Counted from the stretch's first letter, positions 21,749-31,993 are shown. The stretch: DNA of 64,000 nt from Oegoconia quadripuncta (GCA_949316235.1 OX438747.1:34363601-34427600); one strand, 5' to 3'. Made by a program: numbers and translations. Notes: a model not told the origin generated them from the letters alone.

Positions 21749-22039
21749 GGCCCGTATTAATAAACCATTCTCAAGATTGAGAACTCTTGTGACCGGTCTC
21801 AAATAAACGTGTTGATTAATAAACTTAACTTGAGACCTGGAAAGCTCGTGTACTGAAAAAGTCAAGACTATCATTAATTTGCCGCTGAGGCGAATATTTG
21901 AGAAGTGATCTCAGCTGAGTAGACCTCAAGATTGATTTAGAAATTAGCACGGACCTTGAGATCGCGTCATCTTCTTAAGACGCATCTCGGGTGATACAGC
22001 CTCCAGAATTGTTTTGAGATTGATTTATTATTACGGGCC
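21749..22039. mobile_element. PIF/Harbinger-like MITE, subfamily 1
   Basis: TTA flanks (21746-21748, 22040-22042). The ends ggcccgtattaataaacca and the complement of ttattattacgggcc form terminal repeats. The interior is rich in ctcaag/cttgag words and carries the family landmarks 'gatctcagctgagtagacct' and 'aagacgcatctc'. A second MITE end lies at 22046-22080. Confidence 0.8.
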
Positions 22040-22083
22040 TTAGTCACGTCAATCTTGAGATTTTTTTATTAATTCGGGCCTAA

Positions 22084-22780
22084 GATGTGTAATGTCCGAA
22101 TGTATGTCGCATTTCCACCATTTGTTTTTCTCTTTATTGCATTCAGTTCCTTTTTTTTTTAATTATGTAATTTGTCAAAATGAGTATGTAAACGAAAATT
22201 TAACGAAAAAAGATATTCGTTTTTCCGACATTCATTTTGACATTTCGCGTTTTGGTCATTCATTGAGATCTTAAATCTTTTAGGTGTTATAGTCTGTTCC
22301 CAAATTAATTACCATGACGCCATAAAAAACTTTTTGACTCCCTGATCTGTTTAATTTCAGGTGGGAAATAAGTCATATAATTTGTATATGTGCCGTTCAC
22401 TCATTAAGACGTTTTGCCCAATGTCCTTAATGTGTTTTGCATTAACCCAATTTTTTTTATATATATATTTTTCAGCATGTATAACTTAGTTCGGTATAGC
22501 TTAAGTTTGTTAGACAAGCCCGTTTAATATTTAAGCGTGTCTCGGCCAAGCCCTGGAGTTAAGTCGGTGTACAACGGTCCTAACCGGTTGATGTGATCCA
22601 AATAAAAGTTGAAATCTCAAATGTATCATGTTTTTTATTTCATATGTCATCATTATAGGATTAGAGTCCTACAAAGCTTTGTTATTGACTCAACCGTGTC
22701 ATGATCTTTGCGCTGTACAATTCTTTAATAAAGTCGGTTAAAAATTCTGTAATAATACATACAATAATAATGGCCCTAGT
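22084..22780. other. Unassigned AT-rich DNA
   Basis: No gene or repeat recognised. Short ORFs are not supported. Confidence 0.3.
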
Positions 22781-23060
22781 TCCAATTTGTTTGGGATCGG
22801 CACGGTACGTCTTTTTTTTTTCAAACTCTATCAGCCGTTACCTCATCATTCAACCCTCGCCTGTATCGTTCATGTCATCTCTCACACAACCCATCCATCT
22901 TTTCCGTGGTCTTCCTTTCTAACCATCGACATATTCATCACTCAATTAAGTAACATTCGTTCCATCCCTCCTCATTACATGTCCATACCAATTCAAACAA
23001 TTTCCTTTCCACTTTTCTATCACGGGTGCCACTTCTAAACTCCCTCTTACATACTCATTC
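22780..23060 (-). mobile_element. RTE-like LINE 3' fragment
   Basis: Minus-strand translation shows degraded RTE C-terminal pieces: IRNEYVRGSLEVAPVIEKWK, NWYGHVMRRDGTNVT and GRPRKRWMGCVRDDMN-like words, with stops and shifts. Confidence 0.6.
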
Positions 23061-23189
23061 CTTATTAGATAGATAAATAGATAAACGTTTATTTGTTTCT
23101 CCAGCCCTACACATACATTAAATAATATTTATAAGTAATACACATAATTTAGACTTCAGTACCGTTGCAATAAAAACAGAACATATAAA

Positions 23190-23370
23190 AGTACAAGCAA
23201 AATATAGGTATAAAAAGTATGTGTGTGCTGCAGTGGCAGTGCAGTGTTATTTGCCGGCAACGCATCTGTGACCCTTTTGTGTTGCGGGTGTCCATGGGCG
23301 GCGGTGATTGCTTTCCATCAGGTGACCCGCATGCTCGTTTGCCGCCCTCTCATATAAAAAAAAAATACTT
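23190..23370 (+). mobile_element. Retroposon tail: 'ccatcaggtgacccgcatgc' family
   Basis: 'gccggcaacgcatctgtgac', 'cgggtgtccatgggcggcgg', 'tttccatcaggtgacccgca' then an A-run. The same unit is inserted at 45458-45584 and occurs reversed at 34505-34645. It is probably a LINE 3' end. Confidence 0.7.
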
Positions 23371-23805
23371 TATTCAACCTCGTGACCCCGCTCATTCATC
23401 TTATCTCTGCTCCATGCAATTTTTTTTCATCCGTCTTCTTCACAGTCCCACGCTGCGATCCACACATTGCGACAGGTCTTATTAGGGATTTAAAATAATC
23501 ATTTAGTGAGTTTTCGTAATGAACTTTTTTATACAGCTCATCTTGGTACGACCACCACCATCGGTCATCCATCACCAACTCAACTCAGTCTTGGCGATTG
23601 ACGGCATTTTATTTTAATATTCGTAGTTCCTCCTTCCGATGGTAGTATTTTTGTTCACCCATGTGGTAACCCTATAAAACAAAAAAGGACTGGCTCAAAA
23701 GGACACGCTTCCAGAGCCGTAAAAATTAATCACAAAAAAAAAAAATGATATCTACTGAGATCTACTGTCAATAATTGCCTAGGTAGGTACGTGCGTGTCA
23801 CTCCT
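23371..23805. other. Unassigned
   Basis: No feature recognised. Confidence 0.3.
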
Positions 23806-24096
23806 GGACCCCTATTCTCGCACACTCGACATTTGTCTATCGATAGACATTGGCATGTCTATCTCTTTCACACTTATATACGTGTGTAAAAGTGACAAAC
23901 CTATTGATGTCGTTCGACATTGAAATGTCGAATGCGCGAGAATCAGGGCCCTGCAGCCATTCTCACATACTCGAGATTTCAATGTCGAACGACATCAATA
24001 GGTTTGTCACTTTTACACACGTATATAAGTGTGAAAGAGATAGACATGCCAATGTCTATCGATAGACAAATGTCGAGTGTGCGAGAATAGGGGTCC
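23806..24096. mobile_element. Foldback element with ~120-bp arms
   Basis: 23806 onward (ggacccctattctcgcacac..) is mirrored by ..gtgtgcgagaataggggtcc ending at 24096. The two arms match almost base for base, including the perfect palindrome tgtctatcgatagaca, and only about 45 bp separates them. No ORF; a non-autonomous DNA element is likely. The target duplication is unclear. Confidence 0.85.
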
Positions 24097-24432
24097 TGGT
24101 TGGCGGGAATTAAATGCTCTCAGGGAAATAATCATTGCAGTTTTATTCAAAGTGCAATTAACATTTAGAATACTGTGCAGTAAAAATGAGCGTAAGCGTA
24201 TGTGTGAACAAATAATAAAAGGAAAATGTCTTTCAGATTTCAAAAGAATCTGCCAAAATCAACTCGGCAAAACGTCACCTCACTAAAGAATACTGCAACG
24301 ACAAAAAAGACTTGGCCTTCGCGGATTTGAACTTCTATCAACCATCTCGACCTAAAAAATACAACACCCGGCTGTATAACCTCGTTATCCTTTGCCTGTC
24401 CAGGAGAACAAAATTATACAAAAAAAAATACT

Positions 24433-24838
24433 CGGCTTTTTGGCGGGAACTCGGCGAGTGAAGTAGCATTTTTCTTTATAAGTCTTATAATTTGTGCATT
24501 CTAACTTTTGAAGCTTAATAATGGCAGAATATTGTGCAGCAAACGTTAGTGATGGTGTACAAGTGAAGGGAGGTGTAAATTAAAGTGCGTAACGGAGCCT
24601 TCGGGTTCCCACAAGAAACCGCCAAAATCTTTTGTAAAGCATTCTGCCACTTTACTGAAGAATGACTTGACCGTGACTAGACTCTGTATACGCCAAGTAT
24701 ACGACGAATTACTTGTTTTGACTGAGACTGACTTACAAACTGAAGAAATAAGAGAAATAAGACATGGCTGTTATGGGCTAGATCCCTTTGCCTTCTCCTA
24801 GAGGAGAGAATGAAACGAAAAAAAAAAAAAAAAAAAAA
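24433..24838 (+). mobile_element. Retroposon family D, copy 2
   Basis: Same start (cggctttttggcggg) and end (gagagaatgaaacg, then 20 or more A) as copy 1. The sequence 'aaaaaaatact' occurs on both sides, a possible target duplication. It ends about 115 bp before the gene B start codon, so it lies in that gene's promoter or 5' UTR. Confidence 0.8.
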
Positions 24839-24955
24839 TACTGTCAAAGTGCGTCGGCTCCGCTTTGAGCGTTGTGACTTTTTTTTCGTTTTCTCGTCGA
24901 CAAATCTTATAATAAATGCTAAAAATAACAATTACAATAAAAACTGTAGCTCGAA
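24839..24955 (+). promoter_or_regulatory. Gene B 5' flank / probable 5' UTR
   Basis: About 115 bp between the retroposon A-run and the gene B ATG. No TATA box can be asserted. The ATG context is tcgaaATGG, with A at -3 and G at +4. Confidence 0.35.
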
Positions 24956-25422
24956 ATGGGCGCTAGGGCTCCCGTCATCGATAGACTACGTTGCGGCGGC
25001 TTTAAGTGTGACTTCTGCGGCAGGTCTCTGCTCACATTAGAGAAACTACGCTCTCATGAACGAACATTGCACGCTTTCGCGCTAAAAAATAGGGAAAAAG
25101 CAAAAGTTTCCAGAGCCAGACACAGTCAAAACCTCCAGAAGATCCTTACAGGTAAACCTAAACCTGTAAAAGTTGTCGCTTCCAAAATAAAAGTAATAAA
25201 AATGCCTTCTGAGAAAACCGCTAAACTGCCTGAAAAGCGTAGAACTACGAAGGTGAAGACGGCAAGAAAAACAGTTAATCCTGAAACGAAGGAAGTGCAG
25301 ATGACAGGAAGGAAAGTAGAGTTTAAATGTCCCAAATGCGACGAAAAGAATTTTTCAGTTTTTTTCTCAGCTTCCAAACACATACAAAAGTACCACTGTG
25401 AAAACAAGCAGGGGAAAACAGT
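24956..25422 (+). CDS. Gene B, exon 1: C2H2 zinc-finger N-terminus
   Basis: Starts MGARAPVIDRLRCGG. A first finger, FKCDFCGRSLLTLEKLRS plus HERTLH, fits C-x2-C-x12-H-x4-H. A basic linker (KPKPVKVVASKIKVIKMPSE.., about residues 60-125) follows, then a second finger, FKCPKCDEKNFSVF..KHIQKYH (x13 spacing). The exon ends at GT in phase 2 before a consensus GTAAGT donor (25423). With exons 26941-27179 and 32225-33417 it totals 1899 bases, exactly 633 codons, which strongly supports the model. Likely a nuclear DNA- or RNA-binding protein. A retroposon sits just upstream and a MITE in intron 1. Confidence 0.8.
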
Positions 25423-25467
25423 GTAAGTTAACCTAAACTAGTTATTTTCAATTTTGTTAAACTCTAA

Positions 25468-25793
25468 GGCCCGTATTAATAAACCAATCTCAGTACAAGT
25501 CTTGAGGCTGAATCACACAAGATGTATTAATCAGTTGACGCTATCTCAAGCTCCGGGCGAATTTATAAACCAATCTTGAGGTCTACTCAGCTGAGATCAC
25601 TTATCAAGTATTCGCCTCAGCGGCGAACGAAAGTCTTGAGTTCCGTTTATTAATACGTGAAACTCTCAATTGAGTACTGCTTGAATAAGCACCCGCATTT
25701 CAGGTCTCAAGTTCGGTTTATTAATCAACACGTTTATTTGAGACCAATCACAAGACTGTTCTCAATCTTGAGAATGGTTTATTAATACGGGCT
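25468..25793. mobile_element. PIF/Harbinger-like MITE, subfamily 1, in gene B intron 1
   Basis: TAA flanks (25465-25467, 25794-25796). The ends ggcccgtattaataaacc and ..ggtttattaatacgggct are inverted repeats. It is 326 bp and starts 45 bp after the exon 1 donor. Confidence 0.8.
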
Positions 25794-25929
25794 TAAATCT
25801 GTTACCTTGTGGTCCCAATGATGAATATAAGGAATATGAGTGCTGTGATTGTCCACAATCAGTTTTAATTTATCAGAGGTTTCACTAACATAAATGTCTT
25901 ATATATTCGCAGTTCGGAACATGTATGGT

Positions 25930-26206
25930 TTGATTTAAGATGACCTTACGTTTTACACTTTTTGTTGGAGTGTGACCAGAGTGCAGATATTAGAGAATGA
26001 CTTTTGATTAAGTCATCGGAGCTATGCAATGGGCAGCTCAGCTGTGTATTGGCTAATATGCTCTGTAGGAGTGCTGTCAGTCTGTATAAATTTGTTGGAT
26101 TGTCCATTGCAGAAAGAGAGTGAGGTTTAAAAAGGCGAATGTATCAATGAGGCTGGCATAGTCACCCAGGGTGTACAAAAGCCTCAAATAACAAAAAAAA
26201 AAAAAA
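25930..26206 (+). mobile_element. LINE 3' fragment with poly(A)
   Basis: Degraded C-terminus (HFLLECDQSADIRE.., SELCNGQLSCVLANMLCRSA, SLYKFVGLSIAERE) followed by a short UTR and an A-run at 26191-26207. Confidence 0.6.
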
Positions 26207-26450
26207 AAGATGACCTGTTTTGTGTAGTGGCTAGAAACTGACTGCTGCATATGTTTGTGTTATGAATTCAGATATGTGTTCCCGAGTTATGGAGGTTTTT
26301 CATTTATTTATGTATGTATTTACAAAAAAAAAAATGTATTTGTGTAGTTTATCAACCATCTGGTATCCATAATACAAGCCTAGTTACTTAGTGTGGAACT
26401 AGATGGCGCTGTGTGTATGTGCAAAGATATTTATTTTATATTTATTTATA
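26207..26450 (+). mobile_element. SINE family B, decayed head
   Basis: tgacctgttttgtgtagtgg (A-box region) is followed by a head missing its B box. The body (cccgagttatggaggttttt) and tail (gatggcgctgtgtgtatgt) are intact. It lies directly after the LINE A-run. Confidence 0.75.
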
Positions 26451-26502
26451 TTAATATTTGATTTCTAGAAGAGTAATGGTAAGTTTTTGACTCATACGCA
26501 AC

Positions 26503-26620
26503 TGTGTTGGGGTTTCCGGGTCAGTACGCTTCCATCTTCGACCTCATCTTCACTTAACATCAGGTGTGATTGAGGTCAAGTACCAACCCGATAAGCATAA
26601 AAAAAAAAAAAAAAAAACTT
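26503..26620 (+). mobile_element. SINE family A, 3' fragment
   Basis: Begins at tgtgttggggtttccgggtc and runs to the tail and an 18-base A-run. Confidence 0.8.
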
Positions 26621-26940
26621 ATTTAATAATATTTTTTTTTTCCCCTATTGCCTATACATATACAATTAATTTAAAAATTAACCTATTAAGTACCTATAAT
26701 GTTGTCAATGTGGATGGATGGTTATTATAATAATAACATGCCGTGATCGAACACTGCTTCTTAAAATACAAGAGCAATCTTAGTTTAAGGAGCAGCGCCC
26801 ATTAATTGTGCTTAAGTGTATTTGTTATGTACCTCCTAATTCTTTAATTCGCTGATTGTAACTTAGCCTAAGTTTGAGTCAATAAACTTTTTATTATTTA
26901 TTATTTTCTTGTGTGCGATAAAGGATAATTGCATTTTCAG

Positions 26941-27179
26941 AGATCCCACTTCCAAAGACTTGATCAAACCTATCCGTGTTGAGGTCTGCCTGCAGTGTCA
27001 TTGCAATGTGACGTCAGAGCCCCATTTGTGCAAGGACTCTCCAGATGAGGAGGAAGTAATTGTTTTATATAAATGCATTGGATGCAACCGGACGTTCCCC
27101 AGTATAAAGTTATTTGATATCCATGTGTCGGGCATGCACAGTGACAGTGTGGAGAGTATGTTCTTCCCAAATGAAGAAG
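26941..27179 (+). CDS. Gene B, exon 2: third C2H2 finger
   Basis: Acceptor attgcattttcag, donor GAAG|GTATGT. Read after exon 1 it gives VDPTSKDLIKPIRVEVC.., a Cys/His cluster (CLQCHCNVTSEPHLC), an acidic patch (DSPDEEE) and a canonical finger, YKCIGCNRTFPSIKL..DIH..GMH. It ends in phase 1 (G|), matching AA at the start of exon 3. Both splice sites are close to consensus. Confidence 0.8.
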
Positions 27180-27231
27180 GTATGTTACGATGATTCAATA
27201 TAGACCTAATTGTATATTATTATATGCACAG

Positions 27232-27257
27232 CTGCCTCCGTGGCTCAATGTAAACAA
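27232..27257 (+). mobile_element. SINE A head stub
   Basis: gcctccgtggctcaatgtaa is followed by unrelated T-rich sequence, leaving only the A-box part. Confidence 0.65.
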
Positions 27258-27295
27258 TTTTTTTTATATACAGTTAATCTTAAAAAAAAATTATG

Positions 27296-27420
27296 TATTT
27301 ATTTTCAAAAAGAAAATGTGTTTGTGTAGTATATATCAACCATCTGGTGTCCATAATACAAGCCTAGTTGCTTAATGTGGTACTAGATGGCGCTGTGTGT
27401 ATGTCCAATAGTATTATTTA
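27296..27420 (+). mobile_element. SINE family B, 3' fragment
   Basis: tatcaaccatctggtgtcca .. gatggcgctgtgtgtatgtc, the body and tail only. Confidence 0.75.
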
Positions 27421-27457
27421 TATATCTATGGTCATGACATGTCATGATGGACATTTA

Positions 27458-27710
27458 AACCGCCTCCGTGGCACAATGTACGTTTATTTTGAGTTTACGT
27501 TTCGGAGGTCGCCGGTTCGATCCCCAACGGGGTACATGTTTAATGTACTTGGTGTGGTTGTTGGTAGGGCATTTTAAATGTCCACCTGGCTAGCTACCAC
27601 CATCCGGGTCAGTATGTTTCCACTTTCGACCTGTTCATCATCATCTTCACTTAACATCAGGTGTGATTGAAGTCAAGTACGAAACCTTCGTGCATAAAAA
27701 AAAAAAATAA
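27458..27710 (+). mobile_element. SINE family A with internal deletion
   Basis: Altered A box (ccgtggcacaatg), B box ggttcgatccc, a body deleted between ctagctaccaccatc and cgggtcagtatg, then the tail and an A-run. A reversed SINE B scrap follows at 27713-27745. Confidence 0.8.
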
Positions 27711-27745
27711 CAGCGCCATCTAGTTCCACACTAAGCCACTAGCAA

Positions 27746-28030
27746 TATGAATGAGACATCCGCTCTGAGCCTGAATTTGCCAGTGGCATTGTGCTGGCCT
27801 CAAATGGTCGGCTTTTTTGAGTCTCGTAGGAAAAACACAAGCAAAAACATTACCATCAAAGAGTTTTTATTAAAATTTTACGAATACTAACTTTAGGTGT
27901 AAAGAATATGGTACTCGTAATTATCGTGGAAGAATATATCTTGTTGACTCATTCAGGGCTCAGCTAAGATCTTTTGGCATTTACAAGGCTGGCAACAGGA
28001 AACCCAAAAATCGACAATATATTGAGTCTT
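27746..28030. other. Unassigned part of gene B intron 2
   Basis: No clear feature. 27775-27840 may be a decayed LINE tail. Confidence 0.25.
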
Positions 28031-28032
28031 TA

Positions 28033-28399
28033 CCTATGAAAATGGAGTTTTTTTTCTTCGTTAATCATATGTACCAATTCCTGCGATTTTCAAAGCTATA
28101 TCCAAATTTTTCACATGAAATATTTTTTAATTTCTGGGCTAAATAGCATAATTAAAAAAAAATTTGAACAGAGCTCATTTCATGTGCTTCCCATAATCAT
28201 TTTTTAGATTCGCTGATACTTTTATAAAGCGGTTACTTTTAAAAATTAACGCTGCCTATACTTAACTTAATGTTATCCGATAAAACACACAAAGTTTAGC
28301 CAAATTTGGATTTGCCGTTCTCAAAAAACAAAACAAAAATGTTTCTATGGAGAAAACAGTCTTAATGAAATGCTTCATACAAAACGCCAATTTCATAGG
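28033..28399. mobile_element. TA-flanked mariner-type MITE
   Basis: TA at 28031-28032 and 28400-28401. The ends cctatgaaaatggagtttt and the complement of aaaacgccaatttcatagg form terminal repeats. A second copy with an altered left end is at 54165-54555. Confidence 0.75.
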
Positions 28400-28402
28400 T
28401 AA

Positions 28403-28883
28403 GAACCTAATATATAAAAATAGAAACGGTTAGGAATTGATCTAATTGTAAATCGTTTAAAGATCTAAATCGTTGACACCCAAAATCGGCGCGCCGAGTG
28501 AATAGGCTCGGCGGCGGCGGCGCGTGTGGCCCAAGCGCACCTGTCGAATATGGACTCTGTTTATTTGGCAACAACATTTTAAATCAAAGCGGGAGCAAAA
28601 AGGTGTGGTGGTAGCATTTTTGCATTACTGTAGCTGGATAATCCGTTACCAATGTAATGTGCCAATCTCTTCTGTGGGTGCTGGGTAGACAGTCGAAACT
28701 GTAGTAGCTTGGACATACCGACTGTCAGATAAATACAAAAAACTTTTTTTATTTCCAGTAGATTTAAATTCAAAATTCTGGCAAAATTTATTAGAATTAA
28801 TAATATCAAATTATAATCTGCCCCATTCTTAATTTTTAGCTGTAATCTTAGCAACCGCACTCTGTTCCCTTATCTAATATATA
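28403..28883. other. Unassigned, with CpG-rich patch at 28485-28535
   Basis: A short GC-rich block (cggcgcgccgagtg.., ggcggcggcggcgcgtg) lies in an AT-rich intron. No exon could be fitted. Confidence 0.3.
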
Positions 28884-29151
28884 CAGGGCGTCCCAAAGTT
28901 ATGGGACATGAAGGGGAAGTACCTTAAATATCGTAGATAGTGAATTTTGCTCAAAGAAGACTTTATGTTATTTTTAAAAGTTAGTAATTCTGCATTCATA
29001 GATTTTCTAAAAATTACTTGCTTCGGCTGGGAATCGAACCGACTTAAATGTGAAAAAAAAAACACCCTACTTTTATGATGCCAATCGAAAGAATAGCTAA
29101 AAAATAATAACTCTGCCTAAGTAACATAGTATTTTAAAAGAAAGGAACAAC
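28884..29151 (+). repeat. Left long terminal inverted repeat
   Basis: Pairs with 30736-31003. Near 29020-29045 it contains, on the minus strand, a perfect RNA polymerase III B-box match (ggttcgattcc; shown clearly in the right repeat near 30847). Confidence 0.85.
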
Positions 29152-29595
29152 ATAAAATGATTGAGTCAAATTTCAAGAAAGTTATTTATTGCCGACGACG
29201 TTCGAAAAGTAGCGATATTATCATTCCAAAGATAGCATTGATTATTCGTAAATAAGTACCCACTTCATAAAATAGGTACTAACATAGTTTTCCTTATTAT
29301 AAGTGCACGTGTAGATGAAATGATAAAACTTGTATTTCAATACGTCCTCTGTAAGCTAGACAGAAGGCAAATTAAAAACAAAAATAAATAATTTATAATT
29401 TGAAAATGGAACAGTTTATGACAGCGTTTGTTTGAATGCATACTTTTTAAGATATTTTAAAAAGAAGTGATATTTTTAAATGTTGTTCTTAAATTTGAAA
29501 ATGGAACAGTATGTGCGAGCGTTTGTTTTTCGGATATTGATCTGTTTAGTCTCAATTCACTTACACAAGTGTTATTGTGTTAATTTATTGCGAAC

Positions 29596-30657
29596 ATGGC
29601 ATATCAAGTAAGTTTTGATCTAATGGAAGCATATTTTTTGAACGATAAAGATATCTCTAGAAGTTTGCGGTGGTATGGCGTAAAATATCCTGATAGACAA
29701 ATACCGTCTCGTAAAGTTTTGAAAAGGCTTGTGAACAATTTGAAAACTCTGGGACGTTTCGATAAACGCCCAAGAGAACCACAGCAAGAAAACCATACGA
29801 TCAACGACGAAGAACTTGGTATTTTAATTTACTTTTCGGCTTTTCCGAAAGCATCGGTGAGAGAAGGAGAACATGAAATTGGAGTTTCAAAAAGTAAAAT
29901 ACACCGTGTATTAAAAAAACACGGTTTTAAGAGTTATGTTGAAGGACGATTGGTTCAAAAATTACTTCCGGGCGATACAGAAAGGAGAAAAAATTTCTGT
30001 CTTGATATCCAGGCACGATTGCTCGAAGATCCAAATTTTTTGGATAATATTATTTGGACAGACGAATCTAACTTTAGCAATAACGGTATGTATAACCGCA
30101 ACAATAATCGTATTTGGTCTAAAGAAAATCCCCTACGAGTGACTGAAACTAATAACCAAGTGCGTTTTTCACTCAACTGTTGGTGCGGACTTTTAAAAAA
30201 CCGGGTTTTCTTAATCCATTTTTACCAAGGAACCTTGAACACAGAAAAGTATTTAGGAATACTTCAAATTTTAAGGGATAAGATAAGAAACCATTCCGCG
30301 GCGGAGCAAGAAAACTTAATTTTCCAACAAGATGGAGCTCCGGCTCATAATAGTCGGAGAGCAGCAGATTTTCTAAATGAATGTTTTCCTACATGGATTG
30401 GTACAAATGGACCGATTAGATGGCCGGCCAGATCCCCGGACCTCACACCATTAGATTTCTTCTTTTGGGGATACGTGAAAGATATGCTATACAAAAAGCG
30501 ATACGAGAACGTAGGCGAGTTGCAAACAGAATTGTGCCATATCACATCGAGTGTTCACCATAAAATGATTAGAAAATCAACAGGCAGCGGGCTCATTAAA
30601 AGATTGGCGATTTGCGTAAGACAAGAGGGATCACATTTTGAGCATTTAATTAATTAA
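29596..30657 (+). CDS. Tc1/mariner-type DDD transposase, 353 aa
   Basis: Intact ORF from ATG 29596 to TAA. The N-terminal ~110 residues have helix-turn-helix character, with a GVSKSKIHRVLKKHGFK recognition-helix-like stretch. The catalytic core has D156 in WTDES, D246 in QQDGAPAH and D287 in SPDLTPLDFFFWG, with 40 residues between the second and third Asp. The spacing is larger than the classic mariner DD34D. It excises and inserts DNA at TA sites through cut-and-paste. No frameshift or stop. The 'WPARSPDLTP' motif is typical of the superfamily. The subfamily would need a tree. Confidence 0.92.
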   Translation: MAYQVSFDLMEAYFLNDKDISRSLRWYGVKYPDRQIPSRKVLKRLVNNLKTLGRFDKRPREPQQENHTINDEELGILIYFSAFPKASVREGEHEIGVSKSKIHRVLKKHGFKSYVEGRLVQKLLPGDTERRKNFCLDIQARLLEDPNFLDNIIWTDESNFSNNGMYNRNNNRIWSKENPLRVTETNNQVRFSLNCWCGLLKNRVFLIHFYQGTLNTEKYLGILQILRDKIRNHSAAEQENLIFQQDGAPAHNSRRAADFLNECFPTWIGTNGPIRWPARSPDLTPLDFFFWGYVKDMLYKKRYENVGELQTELCHITSSVHHKMIRKSTGSGLIKRLAICVRQEGSHFEHLIN

Positions 30658-30735
30658 TTTACAAAAAAATACCTACTTAATTGACTACGGCAGTTTCATG
30701 TATGTTTTTTATTTGATTAAAATGATTAATTTCAC

Positions 30736-31003
30736 GTTGTTCCTTTCTTTTAAAATACTATGTTACTTAGGCAGAGTTATTATTTTTTAGCTATTCTTTC
30801 GATTGGCATCATAAAAGTAGGGTGTTTTTTTTTTCACATTTGAGTCGGTTCGATTCCCAGCCGAAGCAAATAATTTTTAGAAAATCTATGAATGCAGAAT
30901 TACTAACTTTTAAAAATAACATAAAGTCTTCTTTGAGCAAAGTTCACTATCTACGATATTTAAGGTACTTCCCCTTCATGTCCCATAACTTTGGGACGCC
31001 CTG
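30736..31003 (-). repeat. Right long terminal inverted repeat
   Basis: Complement of 28884-29151 with a few differences. Contains the tRNA-like stretch gtcggttcgattcccagccg. Confidence 0.85.
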
Positions 31004-31226
31004 TATATATATTTATTTATTCAATCTCTACCTTTGCTTATTCCCTTATATGCTTGTTTTTGTCTATATGTACTATATATGACATACATTTATTTAATAT
31101 ATCTATCAGTAGTTATAGTACTCTCAACTGTCTTTATTTATTTTCTCTTTCTGTTTATCTCGTTCTATCCACCGGTATTCCTAATCCTGTTTTTCTCAGT
31201 GTTTCTGTCAACCTTGACTTTGGCAG

Positions 31227-31323
31227 AATCATCGTGAAACACGATGGAGCCATAAAACCTCCAAAAAGTGAAGTGAAGATTCAAATTGACATTCAACAAA
31301 TGATGTATCTTACGTTGAAATAA
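31227..31323 (+). CDS. Gene B, possible alternative last exon
   Basis: After the acceptor ttgactttggcag an open run IIVKHDGAIKPPKSEVKIQI.. ends at TAA 31321-31323, and the sequence gaaATAAAtg overlaps the stop as a potential poly(A) signal. It needs a phase-2 donor, which only exon 1 of gene B supplies, so it would replace exons 2 and 3. It could equally be a fossil exon. Confidence 0.25.
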
Positions 31324-31420
31324 ATGCTTGAAGTTTGAATTTTATTATCTGTGGAAAACAAGCTTTTAGTGTATGAAGCCAGACTGAACATATGCATTGG
31401 AGTTCAGCAAGTAACTCTAC

Positions 31421-31993
31421 GGCCCATATTACAGAATGTGAATCAAGCAGAGATCTCTGCTTGAGGACAGTTAAAAAGGGACAGCTTTTTAATAATAAAT
31501 AATAAGGACCGGTTGGTGTAGTGGATAGTGACCCTGTCAGCGAAACCAACGGTTGCTGGTTCGAATCCCGTGAGGGGTAAATGTTTGTGTGATGTATACG
31601 AACATTTATTTCCGAGTCATGGATGTTTATATAAATATTTATGTGTGTTTGTCCGTTATCTAGTAACCATAGCACAAGCTTTGCTTAGTTTGGGACTAGA
31701 TGATCGGTGTAAGTGTCCAAAATATATATTTAATAATAAAAAACTTTATTTTCCCAGAAAACAGTAAAAACTAAAATATAAAATGACTTTGTAATTATGA
31801 CAAAAAGGTCTGTAGCTCAGCGTGTGGTCGCTGGGAGCCAGCGGCCGCTGATTTTCAGCCATAGCCCGCAGTTATGTACAGTTCACGACACGTTGACCAA
31901 GCAACCATTGTACCTACATTAAACGCTTGTATAATGGTTTCTCTTTCCAACTATGCTCAATCTCAGAACTAGCACCATTCTAAAATACGGACC
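31421..31993. mobile_element. PIF/Harbinger-like MITE subfamily 2, interrupted
   Basis: The left part (ggcccatattacagaatgtg..gagatctctgcttgaggaca) and right part (..ccaactatgctcaatct.. attctaaaatacggacc, then TAA) correspond to the intact 144-bp copy at 13346. About 440 bp, including a SINE C, has been inserted between them. Confidence 0.65.
31508..31745 (+). mobile_element. SINE family C inside a MITE
   Basis: ggttggtgtagtggatagtg head, ggttcgaatccc B box, full body and the tail tttgggactagatgatcggt. Confidence 0.85.

Larger units (their letters stand above)
28884..31003 (+). mobile_element. Complete Tc1/mariner-superfamily transposon
   Basis: TA at 28882-28883 and 31004-31005. It is 2120 bp. 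Unusually long terminal inverted repeats, about 268 bp each (28884-29151 and 30736-31003), start cagggcgtcccaaagttatg and are nearly identical. A single intact transposase ORF lies between them. It sits in gene B intron 2, transposase in the host sense direction. Intact ends plus ORF suggest a recent insertion, possibly still mobile. Confidence 0.92.

Noticed and set aside
25126..25407. 93-codon minus-strand ORF
   Set aside because: Shadow of gene B exon 1.
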